A DNA stretch of 51,388 bases, taken from positions 1-51,388 of the forward strand of contig CAMDPK010000029.1 in the NCBI GenBank assembly GCA_945904015.1, given 5' to 3'. The DNA is from Candidatus Kuenenia stuttgartensis (lineage in GTDB: Bacteria > Planctomycetota > Planctomycetia > Planctomycetales > Planctomycetaceae). Positions 44,296-51,388 of this stretch are shown piece by piece. The notes below the pieces were generated by a model, which saw only the letters and a list, made by a program, of their open reading frames with translations, made no database searches and had not been told where the DNA came from. Each line of letters begins with the position of its first letter. Position 1 is the stretch's first letter. A program made the translations under genes and the position numbers.

Positions 44296-45279
44296 ATGAT
44301 GGCAAAAGCCAATCCCGTTGATGCTCAATTGAAACGGCTGGAGGAACTGGTCAACGAACCTGATTCGGAAGCTGCTCATGCCGAGTTGCGGAGTGCCATG
44401 CGTGCGACATCGAACCTCGTGGTCGCGAAGACGGCGGAAATCATCGGTGATCGGGAACTGACCGGCTTCACGGATGAATTGAAAGCACTCTGGTCACCTC
44501 TCTGCTCCGAGCCAGAACGCGATCGCGGTTGCACCGCAAAGGCGGCGATTCTCGATGCGTTCGCCCGACTGGGATTCGACGATCCTGATTTCTGCCTGGC
44601 CGGAATGAAGTACGTGCAGATCGACCCCGGCTGGCCATCGTCCGACACGGCGGTCAACGTGCGCGGTGGATCTGCCGCGCTGCTGGCTCGGTCGTGGAAA
44701 ATTGGCGTCAACGACAAGCTGATTGCGATGACCGAACTGTTGGCGGACCCCGAACGGGTCGCTCGCGTCCATGCCGTCAACGCGATTGCCGATATCGGGC
44801 ATGAAAGTGTCATCCCGTTGCTCCGAGTGAAAGCTCAGTGCGGTGATGCGAAAGTCGAAGTGACCGGAACCTGCTTCAGCGCGCTATTGCGACTGCGTCC
44901 CGAAGAGTCAGTCTCGTTTGTTGCCCGATTCCTGCGGCACTCCGACGAGCAACTCTTCTGCGAAGCCGCCGCAGCGCTTGGCGAATGCGGACGCCCCGAC
45001 GCGATCCACATCCTCATCGAGACATGGAAACGAACCGATGACCGCGACTTGCAAGAATCGCTGTTGGTCAGCCTCGGCCTTTCTCGGCATTCGGCAGCCG
45101 TGGATTTCCTGATCTCGGTTCTGATGTCGGCCCCCAATTCTTCGGAGGCGGCACTGAGGGCACTCGCCCCTAACCGGTTCTACACCGACATCCGTCAGCG
45201 AATCCAAACCGCCGTCGAGGCCACGAAGAATGGACGCCTGCGGGCAATCTTCAACGAACTGTTTCCAACCAACTCGTGA
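44296..45279 (+). CDS. HEAT-repeat protein of unknown function
   Basis: 327 residues from the ATG at 44296; an in-frame ATG at 44236 would add 20 residues. Composed of alpha-helical HEAT-like repeats, clearest in LLADPERVARVHAVNAIADI, HSDEQLFCEAAAALGECG and ESLLVSLGLSRHSAAVDFLI. No signal peptide. Such proteins are usually scaffolds or, in the phycobilin-lyase-like type, enzymes; nothing here selects between them. Convergent with the toxin-antitoxin pair. No partner gene is evident. Confidence 0.75.
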   Translation: MMAKANPVDAQLKRLEELVNEPDSEAAHAELRSAMRATSNLVVAKTAEIIGDRELTGFTDELKALWSPLCSEPERDRGCTAKAAILDAFARLGFDDPDFCLAGMKYVQIDPGWPSSDTAVNVRGGSAALLARSWKIGVNDKLIAMTELLADPERVARVHAVNAIADIGHESVIPLLRVKAQCGDAKVEVTGTCFSALLRLRPEESVSFVARFLRHSDEQLFCEAAAALGECGRPDAIHILIETWKRTDDRDLQESLLVSLGLSRHSAAVDFLISVLMSAPNSSEAALRALAPNRFYTDIRQRIQTAVEATKNGRLRAIFNELFPTNS

Positions 45280-45315
45280 TGCTGAGTTGTTTTGGCCTGC
45301 TGTTGGTGAAGATGT

Positions 45316-45621
45316 TCATACTCTGCCAACACGACGTTGCCAAACCTTTGGATTTCGTTTGCCGTGAAGCACCGCGAGAACTTCAATGCGGTCTTCGTGC
45401 TGCCGAAAGTAGACGACGTATGGAAACCGTTTCAACTTTGCAAATCGCACGTCGCCATCAATCGGCGCGGCGAAAGGCGGGCCTTTTTTCAGCCGATCCA
45501 GCGTGACCTCAAGGTCGGCCTCGAACTGATCTCCCAGTCCCTCACGATTCCGGTCATACCAGCGAATCGCCCCGGCGATGTCTCGCTTGACGATTCGCTG
45601 AATGACCAGCGGCCAATTCAT
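45316..45621 (-). CDS. RelE/ParE-family toxin
   Basis: 101 residues. Typical RelE/ParE fold sequence: AIRWYDRNREGLGDQFEADL, FAAPIDGDVRFAKLKRFPYV and VVYFRQHEDRIEVLAVLHGKR. The start ATG at 45621 overlaps the antitoxin stop by 4 bp (ATGA), so the antitoxin is translated first. A further in-frame start upstream lies inside the antitoxin gene. Target (ribosomal mRNA cleavage or gyrase) cannot be told from the sequence. Confidence 0.9.
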   Translation of the reverse strand: MNWPLVIQRIVKRDIAGAIRWYDRNREGLGDQFEADLEVTLDRLKKGPPFAAPIDGDVRFAKLKRFPYVVYFRQHEDRIEVLAVLHGKRNPKVWQRRVGRV

Positions 45622-45851
45622 GCTCGGCCTCGTTCGGCGCGCTGTTCCGCTTTCATGTCGTCCCAAGTCATCACATCTTCGGGATGCGCGTCGGCGTGAG
45701 CGACTCGTTCGTCAAGCAGCATTTTCACGTCGGGAGTGATCTCCGGGACGAATTCGTCGGGATCGAGGCTGGCCCACAATTCGTCGAGCAGCAAAAGACG
45801 ATCTTCAGTGCTCAACGTCGGAATCGCGGCTGAGACTTCGGTGCGAGTCAT
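45618..45851 (-). CDS. Antitoxin (addiction-module component, TIGR02574-like)
   Basis: 77 residues. LSTEDRLLLLDELWASLDPD and the C-terminal ERVAHADAHPEDVMTWDDMK match the putative addiction-module component family paired with RelE/ParE toxins. Start ATG at 45851 after AAAAAG. Its order before the toxin with a 4-bp overlap fits the normal arrangement. The N-terminal part probably forms the DNA-binding or dimer region. Confidence 0.88.
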   Translation of the reverse strand: MTRTEVSAAIPTLSTEDRLLLLDELWASLDPDEFVPEITPDVKMLLDERVAHADAHPEDVMTWDDMKAEQRAERGRA

Positions 45852-45887
45852 GGCTTTTTCCTATGAGTGAGTCATCTCGCCAACAGC

Positions 45888-46880
45888 CTACCCCGGCAGC
45901 AGATCACGGACAACATCGCGTTCGGTCTTCAACTCGTTGACCGAGAGGTTGATCTTCTCGCGAGCGAATTCGTTGTGCTCTTGGCCCGGGATGATTTTCC
46001 AAGTCGTGCCGTTGCTGGTGAGCGGGAATCCGACGATCAGGTCCGCGTCGATGCCGTAGTCACCCTTGCTGCACACGGCGGCGGAGAAACTATCGCCGGC
46101 ATCGGTCGGGCGGACGATGCACTTCACGCTGTCGAGCGCGGCATTCGCTGCCGACGCGGCCGAGGAGGCTCCGCGAGCTTTGATAACGGCGGCTCCGCGC
46201 TTTTGCACCGTGTCGATGAATGTTGTCTTGAGCCAAGCTTCGTCCTTGATGACCGACGTCACCGACTGGCCGTTGATCCGGGCGTGATAAAAGTCCGGAA
46301 ACTGAGTGGCCGAGTGGTTGCCCCAGATGTTGCAGCCTTTGACCGAGCCGACCGGTACGCCGGCCTTCTGTGCCAACTGGCTCTGAGCGCGATTCTGATC
46401 AAGCATCGTCATCGCGTGCCAACGATCGCGCGGTACCTTCGGAGCGTTCATCATCGCGATCAGGCAGTTCGTGTTGCACGGGTTGCCGACGACGAGCACT
46501 CGCACGTCCTTCGCCGCCGCGTTCTGAATCGCCTGGCCGGTCTTCGTGAAGATCGGGCCGTTAATGCGGATCAGGTCCGAGCGTTCCATGCCATCCTTTC
46601 GCGGTACGCTGCCGACGCAGATCACGAAGTTGCAGTCGCGGAAGCCGTCTTCCAGATGATCGCTGTCCGCCTTGACGACTCCGGCCAGCGTCGGGAATGC
46701 GCAGTCATCCAATTCCATTTCGACGCCGTTCAAAGCGGCCAGTACTGGCGGGACTTCGACCAGATGCAGAATCACCGGCTGGTTCGGTCCGAAAACCTCG
46801 CCCGACGCGATGCGGAAAATCATGGCGTACCCAATCTGGCCAGCAGCACCCGTCACAGCGACACGAATCGGAGCAGTCAT
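45888..46880 (-). CDS. mdh: Malate dehydrogenase
   Basis: 330 residues from the ATG at 46880, which follows GAGGAGATTTTCC; a longer start adds seven residues. NAD-dependent oxidation of malate to oxaloacetate in the TCA cycle. Visible: NAD loop [14 protein letters not shown], substrate loop [14 protein letters not shown] (two Arg), [14 protein letters not shown], catalytic His in [17 protein letters not shown], and [15 protein letters not shown]. It belongs to the cytosolic-like group used by planctomycetes, actinobacteria and chlamydiae. An inverted repeat lies about 85 bp upstream in the divergent gap. Confidence 0.95.
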   Translation of the reverse strand: MTAPIRVAVTGAAGQIGYAMIFRIASGEVFGPNQPVILHLVEVPPVLAALNGVEMELDDCAFPTLAGVVKADSDHLEDGFRDCNFVICVGSVPRKDGMERSDLIRINGPIFTKTGQAIQNAAAKDVRVLVVGNPCNTNCLIAMMNAPKVPRDRWHAMTMLDQNRAQSQLAQKAGVPVGSVKGCNIWGNHSATQFPDFYHARINGQSVTSVIKDEAWLKTTFIDTVQKRGAAVIKARGASSAASAANAALDSVKCIVRPTDAGDSFSAAVCSKGDYGIDADLIVGFPLTSNGTTWKIIPGQEHNEFAREKINLSVNELKTERDVVRDLLPG

Positions 46881-46963
46881 TTCGGAAAATCTCCTCGGCA
46901 AGTTGTGGCCGGAAATCGGCCGGTCAAAGTTTCAATGGGTTCGTTGGGAGGAACTCTCATCGC

Positions 46964-47042
46964 CGCTAATCTTCGCTAATGAAACAAGAGAAACGCTGGT
47001 TTCAGGACGTTCGGAATTAGCGTTTATTTGCGTCGATTAGTG
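46964..47042. repeat. Imperfect inverted repeat between mdh and the isomerase-like gene
   Basis: Arms CGCTAATCTTCGCTAATGAA (46964-46985) and the complement of CGTTTATTTGCGTCGATTAG (47021-47042) match at about 16-17 of 22 positions. The arms contain CTAAT/ATTAG units. It occupies the divergent promoter region of both genes. Weaker than the other elements listed. Confidence 0.6.
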
Positions 47043-47094
47043 TTCCAACTGTCTTCGCGCGAACTTCTAGCGATTGACAGAAAGGCCAGCAACC

Positions 47095-48042
47095 ATGTCT
47101 GCAAGCATCTCCCATCGAGGGCAACCGCTGTTGGCGTTCTCAACATTGAGTTGCCCTGATTGGAGTTTTGACGAGATCGTCGCGCGCGGAACCGAGTACG
47201 GGTATGACGGCGTCGAGATTCGGCTGATCGAGCGTGAAACCGACCTGCTCCAGCGGCCGGAATTTCGCACATCGGAGTTGGCGGCTCGAAAGCGACAGCT
47301 CACCGATGCCGGCTTCCGAGTCTGCGGTTTGTCCTCATCGGTTCGTTTTGAAGAGACCGATCAATCCGTTCGCGACGCACAACTCGTGGCGGGCCGAGCG
47401 TATTGTGATCTCGCTCGCGAATTGGGAGCGAGCTTTGTCCGCGTCTTTGGCGACATGATTCGACCGAACGAAGACGAGGCTCCTCAACTCGACTGGATCG
47501 CCAGCGGCCTGCAAGCGCTGGGTGAGTACGCGAGCACGGTCGGCATCGACATTCTGATCGAGACTCACGGTGACTTCTGCCGCAGTGAGAAAATGGTCGC
47601 GCTGATGAATCGCGTCGCCTGCCCGGCGGTCGGCGTGCTGTGGGACACGCATCACCCGTGGCGATTTCACGGCGAGTCCATCGCCGACACTTGGGCCGCG
47701 CTCAAAAAGTGGACTCGGCACACGCATTGGAAGGACTCGGTCACGCGGCCCGCGCAGCCGAATGAACCGGTTTCAGCAGAAGTTGCCGCCGAGATCGCGG
47801 CGGCTTCAAAACTGGCGCACGCCACCAACAGCGGCCATCAGCACGCGGACTACGCGCTCTTCGGAGGTGGCGAGTTCCCCGCTCGCGAGTGTCTGCAACG
47901 ACTGCTCGCCGACGGGTACTCCGGCTGGTACAGCCTGGAATGGGAAAAGATGTGGCACCCGCAGATCGAGATCCCGGAAGTCGCGGTGCGGTTGTTCTCG
48001 CAGAAGTTTCGCGAGTTGTGGAACACAAGCACGACGCGCTAG
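47095..48042 (+). CDS. Sugar phosphate isomerase/epimerase-like TIM-barrel protein
   Basis: 315 residues from the ATG at 47095, after GAAAGG; an in-frame TTG at 47074 is less likely. AP-endonuclease-2-like TIM barrel: FSTLSCPDWSFDEIVARGTE, YGYDGVEIRLI, LGASFVRVFGDMIRP, DILIETHGDFC, VGVLWDTHHPW and WYSLEWEKMW. The Glu, His and Asp residues in these motifs are probable metal ligands. The family includes xylose-isomerase-like, tagatose and inosose enzymes; the substrate cannot be named. Its stop TAG lies in the left arm of a palindromic repeat. Confidence 0.85.
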   Translation: MSASISHRGQPLLAFSTLSCPDWSFDEIVARGTEYGYDGVEIRLIERETDLLQRPEFRTSELAARKRQLTDAGFRVCGLSSSVRFEETDQSVRDAQLVAGRAYCDLARELGASFVRVFGDMIRPNEDEAPQLDWIASGLQALGEYASTVGIDILIETHGDFCRSEKMVALMNRVACPAVGVLWDTHHPWRFHGESIADTWAALKKWTRHTHWKDSVTRPAQPNEPVSAEVAAEIAAASKLAHATNSGHQHADYALFGGGEFPARECLQRLLADGYSGWYSLEWEKMWHPQIEIPEVAVRLFSQKFRELWNTSTTR

Positions 48043-48173
48043 CGAGTGGTTAAAAGTAGGTTGGGACTCCGTCCCGACCGGTCTTCGTCCCCTCCCAATC
48101 GAATGGTCGGGACGGAGTCCCAACCTACATGGTGATCGCTCGAAACACACATCACTCGCTGGCGCGTCGTGCT
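48028..48173. repeat. Nested palindromic element between convergent genes
   Basis: Outer arms 48028-48048 and 48153-48173 (AGCACGACGCGCTAGCGAGT and complement; one mismatch in 21). Inside is a GTAG-headed pair, 48056-48079 and 48105-48128 (GTAGGTTGGGACTCCGTCCC..., perfect inverted copies), the same family as 5208-5256. The outer arms contain the stop codons of both flanking genes. The outer arm is related to the inner arm of the element at 3350-3416. Confidence 0.92.
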
Positions 48174-49945
48174 GTGTTTTGTTCTTGGCCCGACTTCGGA
48201 TCGACGGTGACGTTCAGTCTCTCGTCATCGGCGACGTAGAAGACGTAGCCGTTGAACATCTCGTCGAATGACTGCTCGCCATACGGCACAGTCCGTTTGG
48301 GATCGGGGTTGTACGGATTGAAGGCCGAGTTATCGAAATGCGCGATCGCTTCGACGCGCGTCCCTTTTGGCAGCCGCTTCGTGCCGGGTTCGATTTCGTA
48401 GCCGAGTTGCCAACCGAAATTGTAGTTTGAAATCTGCAACAGCGTTTCGCGCGGCTGTCCCGGCGCTTCGGCGAAGAAGGTCATGTCCTTGCCGCGCAGG
48501 TGCATGTGCGTGAACAAGCCCAGCAGCGTGGTGTCGTGATCCAGTGTCCGGCTGGAGCGCATGGCATACGCTCCGTGGCCCGGAGGAATCCGGATGCGAT
48601 GTGGGTCGAGCAGGAAATGATGCAGCTTTTTCTCGACAACTCGCCGAGGAAACCGCAGGCCGACTGAGATGCGGCACCTCTCCGGCTTACCTGTCGTCGT
48701 GAAGTGGATTTGCAGTCCAAGTGCCGCGAACTTCGGCACGAGATACGCCACGCCATTGTCGAACCGGCCGAGATCGAGCGGCTGACCTCCCGGCACATAG
48801 CCGGTGATGAAGGTCTCATTTCCGACCCCACGAGCGGTCACATAGGCCATGTTGCAATGATGCACGACCGCCGGGTTGTCGGGCCGGATTTCCACCGCGT
48901 CCAACCATGTGTCGGCCAGGAACACATGCGGCAACAACAAGTGGCGGTACGGCACGAAACCGGTCGCCGGAATGGACTCCTCCAGCAACATGGAGACGAC
49001 GAGGTCAGGTTCGCCGATGCGCCACTTTGAGTCATCGAATTTCGGCGCGGGTGGCGCATCCTGCGGATCGCCGGCTGTTCGGCCGGTGCGGACCCACCGG
49101 ACAAGCGTGTCGCGTTCCTCGCGAGTCAGCGACGGATCGTTTTGAAACTTGCCATGTTTCGGATTCGCGAACCACGGCGGCATGCGCTGATCGATGACGA
49201 CCTCGGCGAGCATCTCCGCGTTGGACGCCGCGTCTTTGAAATTGAGCAACGAAAACGGAGCCGCTGTGCCGGGGCGATGACAATTCACGCATCGGCGATT
49301 CAAGATCGGCACGACCTCTTTGTGAAACGTCGGCGCGGGCCGATCCGCCGCGAGCGGCTCTGGAGCGGTAATCAAACAGCCATCGACCGTTGTCGTCGCG
49401 ACAGAAACTGCGCGGCCGGCGAGCAGATCTTGCAAGGCCTCTTCGAGATCGCGTCGCGTCGGCTCTGGCCGTGACCCGCCGAGCCGCAATTGGTCATCGA
49501 CTCGGCCGCGATACACGAGCTTCGAGTTGGCGTCCAATACGGCAACTTCCGGAGTTCGCTGAATTCCCAACAGCTTCACGCAGGAGAGATCGGTGTCCTT
49601 CACGAACGGGAACGGCGCCCCGTACTCGATGGCCTGCGCCGCCATGTCCCGAATCGTGTCCTCCGCACCGACGTTGACCGCAACGATCTGCACGTCCTGC
49701 GGCCCGAACTTGGCATCCAGTTCAATCAGCTTGGGCATCGTCCGTTTGACCAACGGACATTGCATGGTCGTGAACACGAACACGTAGGCTTTCTTCTTCC
49801 CCAAGTCCGCCAGAGATCGTTGCAGGCCCCGAATATCTTTGAACCGAAGCTCGCCAATCACATCGCCAATCGCCGGCACGCGTTCGTTCGCGTGCGCCGA
49901 TTGGAACGTGCTCAACAGCGTCAACAAGATTAGCCAACGTCGCAT
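48152..49945 (-). CDS. Redoxin / haem c / copper monooxygenase-like fusion
   Basis: 597 residues. Signal peptide (1-19), then a redoxin domain (about 25-175; FTTMQCPLVKRTMPKL at the position of the peroxiredoxin/TlpA motif, with one Cys). One c-type haem site, CVNCH (219-223), follows. The C-terminal part (about 310-585) resembles type II copper ascorbate-dependent monooxygenases: VVHHCNMAYV (His pair at 362-363), LGLQIHFTTTGKP and FTHMHLRGKDM. Planctomycetes carry many such proteins; the substrate is unknown and copper binding is inferred from the His pattern. The C-terminal residues (TARRASE) and the stop come from a palindromic repeat. Confidence 0.85.
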   Translation of the reverse strand: MRRWLILLTLLSTFQSAHANERVPAIGDVIGELRFKDIRGLQRSLADLGKKKAYVFVFTTMQCPLVKRTMPKLIELDAKFGPQDVQIVAVNVGAEDTIRDMAAQAIEYGAPFPFVKDTDLSCVKLLGIQRTPEVAVLDANSKLVYRGRVDDQLRLGGSRPEPTRRDLEEALQDLLAGRAVSVATTTVDGCLITAPEPLAADRPAPTFHKEVVPILNRRCVNCHRPGTAAPFSLLNFKDAASNAEMLAEVVIDQRMPPWFANPKHGKFQNDPSLTREERDTLVRWVRTGRTAGDPQDAPPAPKFDDSKWRIGEPDLVVSMLLEESIPATGFVPYRHLLLPHVFLADTWLDAVEIRPDNPAVVHHCNMAYVTARGVGNETFITGYVPGGQPLDLGRFDNGVAYLVPKFAALGLQIHFTTTGKPERCRISVGLRFPRRVVEKKLHHFLLDPHRIRIPPGHGAYAMRSSRTLDHDTTLLGLFTHMHLRGKDMTFFAEAPGQPRETLLQISNYNFGWQLGYEIEPGTKRLPKGTRVEAIAHFDNSAFNPYNPDPKRTVPYGEQSFDEMFNGYVFYVADDERLNVTVDPKSGQEQNTARRASE

Positions 49946-50055
49946 GTCACTTCCTGTTTTTTAACGACAACTCCAGATCACCCGTGCCGAGTGGCGTCGT
50001 CGGTGAGGCAGGATATCATGCGTCGCCGCGAGGGGCACGACATTCCCGTTCATCC

Positions 50056-50156
50056 GGCCGAATGCCGTAAGCCGAGTACCGATCGCCGTCGTTCCAAATT
50101 CCTGGCGTCGGAAAACGGTATCACGGCTGTCGGCGTTCGGCTTACGGCCATCGGCC
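50056..50156. repeat. Inverted repeat upstream of the esterase gene
   Basis: Arms GGCCGAATGCCGTAAGCCGA (50056-50075) and the complement at 50137-50156, matching at 18 of 20 positions, with a 61-bp spacer. It ends 20 bp before the esterase start, so it is part of the leader. Confidence 0.75.
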
Positions 50157-50176
50157 GCACCACTTCAGGAGTCACC

Positions 50177-51055
50177 ATGACGAAACCATTGTTGGGCAGT
50201 TTTTGGGCATTCTTGATCGTCTCGATTTCCACCTCGCTACCAGCCGCTCCACCAGTGCCGGATTCGGTAGTTTGGGACGAGGGGATCGAATACTCAAATC
50301 CCGATGACACGCACTTACAGCTCAATCTGGCGCGACCGAAAGCGAGCGACGGGCCGTTCCCAACAGTGCTGTGCATTCACGGCGGCGGTTTCCGAGCGGG
50401 CAAGCGCGAGTCGTACGACGCGCTCTGTCTCAAGCTGGCCGAGCGAGGCTACGTCGCGGCGACGATGACGTATCGGCTCGCACCGAAACACAAGTTTCCA
50501 GCGGCTGTTCACGACACGAAGGCTGCTGTTCGTTGGTTGCGAGCGAATGCCGTGAAATACAAAATCAACCCGACGAAACTTGGCGTCACTGGCGGTTCGG
50601 CCGGCGGGCATCTCGCACAATTCTTGGGAGTGACGGCGAACGTGCCTCAGTTCGAGGGGACCGGCGGCAACGCCAATCAATCGAGCCGCGTGACGTGCGT
50701 GGTCAACGTCTACGGGCCGAGTGACTTCACGAAGTCCTATGGCAAGAGCGTGGACGCTCACGAAGTTCTGCCGCTGTGGTTCGGTGGCGACTTGAGCACT
50801 CACAAGGCTCTACACATTCAAGCCAGCCCGCTGTATTGGGTCACGCCGAACGCCGCTCCGACGCTCTGCATTCACGGCACCGAGGACAAGTATGTCGCTC
50901 ACGAACAAGCCGTGTGGCTGATCGACAAGCTCAAGGCCGCGAGCGTCGAAGCCGAACTGCTGACGCTCGAAGGAGCCGGCCACGGCTTCAAGGGTGCCGA
51001 CGCCGAAAAAGCCGAGGCGGCGCTGTTTGCGTACTTCGACAAACACCTCAAGTAG
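50177..51055 (+). CDS. Exported alpha/beta hydrolase (BD-FAE/esterase type)
   Basis: 292 residues from the ATG at 50177, which follows CAGGAG and begins a signal peptide (PLLGSFWAFLIVSISTSLPA). Upstream in-frame codons run through a repeat and are not coding. Alpha/beta hydrolase fold with oxyanion motif HGGGF, nucleophile elbow GGSAGGH, acid in HGTEDKYV and His in EGAGHGF. The type is common in secreted acetyl-esterases and feruloyl esterase-like enzymes of polymer degraders. The stop TAG is the head of a REP-like repeat. Convergent with the partial gene at the right edge. Confidence 0.88.
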   Translation: MTKPLLGSFWAFLIVSISTSLPAAPPVPDSVVWDEGIEYSNPDDTHLQLNLARPKASDGPFPTVLCIHGGGFRAGKRESYDALCLKLAERGYVAATMTYRLAPKHKFPAAVHDTKAAVRWLRANAVKYKINPTKLGVTGGSAGGHLAQFLGVTANVPQFEGTGGNANQSSRVTCVVNVYGPSDFTKSYGKSVDAHEVLPLWFGGDLSTHKALHIQASPLYWVTPNAAPTLCIHGTEDKYVAHEQAVWLIDKLKAASVEAELLTLEGAGHGFKGADAEKAEAALFAYFDKHLK

Positions 51056-51177
51056 CCCTGTCGCTCCGCGACAGGAAAGCCGAACGGTCGTTTGAGGTCA
51101 TTCTCGCGATCGAGCGACAGTAGCCAATCCACGTTGTTCGCGCGCTCGGCGGTCCTGTCGCGGAGCGACAGGGCTAC
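51052..51177. repeat. GTAG-headed palindromic pair between convergent genes
   Basis: Left copy 51052-51075: GTAGC, CCTGTCGC, loop TCC, GCGACAGG. Right copy 51154-51177 is its exact inverted match of 24 bp. The GTAG of each copy gives the TAG stop of the gene beside it, both after a Lys codon. The 78-bp spacer holds a further GAGCGACAGTAGC stretch. Confidence 0.93.
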
Positions 51178-51388
51178 TTCATCGGCTTCCCTTCGATTGG
51201 CTTGCCGTTCGTCGTCAGCACTTGGATCTCGTGGGCGTTGTGCTTTCCGGTGTAGGTCCAAACCAGTTTCTTGTCGCGAGTCACCTCGAACACTTTGATC
51301 GTGCCGCGTGAACCGTAGCTGGCGATGACGGTGTTCCCATTCGGAAGCCGCTGGCCGCCGCAGGGATCGGCAAACGGCTTCTCGTTGG
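51174..51388 (-). CDS. C-terminal end of a propeller-like protein, 5' end outside window
   Basis: 71 codons from the right edge to the TAG at 51174-51176. Reads NEKPFADPCGGQRLPNGNTV, then a strand with GSRGTIKVFEVTRDKKLVWT and a tail ending GKPIEGKPMK. The repeated pattern of NGNTVIASYG and KVFEVTRDKKLVWTY is typical of PQQ-like or arylsulfotransferase-like beta-propellers. The rest of the protein and its start are not in the window, so length and function remain open. Confidence 0.7.
   Translation of the reverse strand, partial: NEKPFADPCGGQRLPNGNTVIASYGSRGTIKVFEVTRDKKLVWTYTGKHNAHEIQVLTTNGKPIEGKPMK

Overview
The window looks like a chromosomal segment of a planctomycete. A secreted protein starts with the LEPR-XLL-type motif (ERLEDRALLAA). 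A very large Ser/Thr kinase/WD40 protein is translationally coupled to an ECF-like sigma factor. There are several PQQ-like propeller proteins, planctomycete-style cytochrome/redoxin fusions, an M81 (MlrC) peptidase, a bactofilin and an unusually long SecA. No phage, IS transposase, rRNA, tRNA or CRISPR array was recognised. Gene order is housekeeping genes mixed with secreted and redox proteins.

Layout. 1-6.6 kb, minus: a 3'-truncated repeat-rich adhesin-like protein, then the sigma factor and its overlapping kinase-WD40 gene. 6.9-11.4 kb, minus: a 1500-residue PQQ/TPR-type protein. 11.6-13.7 kb, plus: a DUF447 protein and a seven-haem cytochrome c. 14.3-24.2 kb, plus: secA, waaA, bactofilin, a small unknown protein, a TPR protein and a second Ser/Thr kinase. 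24.3-27.2 kb: mlrC-like (minus) and a BamB-like propeller (plus). 27.2-29.1 kb: a VapBC-type module and a divergent SIR2-like gene, a small possible defence cluster. 29.2-33.0 kb, minus: a frameshifted cytochrome/SUMF1 gene and proB. 33.3-41.3 kb: purF, two small secreted proteins, murD and a large CBM9/sorbosone-dehydrogenase/cytochrome fusion. 41.3-45.9 kb: a TlpA lipoprotein with an M28 peptidase, a HEAT protein, and a RelE/ParE module. 45.9-51.4 kb: mdh, a TIM-barrel isomerase-like protein, a redoxin/haem/monooxygenase fusion, an esterase, and a propeller gene cut by the right edge.

The most striking signal is a dense set of paired palindromic elements, at least 15 loci in 51 kb and several sequence families. 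Many have the architecture of REP elements: a GTAG or GTGG head, a short stem-loop, and a second inverted copy nearby. They lie between genes, but also inside reading frames without breaking them: in the activation segment of a kinase, between WD40 blades, twice in the PQQ protein, at a domain junction of the dehydrogenase, and across the MurD tail plus the signal peptide of the next gene. They also supply stop codons and C-terminal tails of several genes. No REP-associated (Y1) transposase is in the window.

A second notable signal is in SecA. The helical region before the conserved LDSAWKEHL motif is about 220 residues longer than in E. coli and consists of five ungapped 40-residue repeats, each built around a WA or WL motif.
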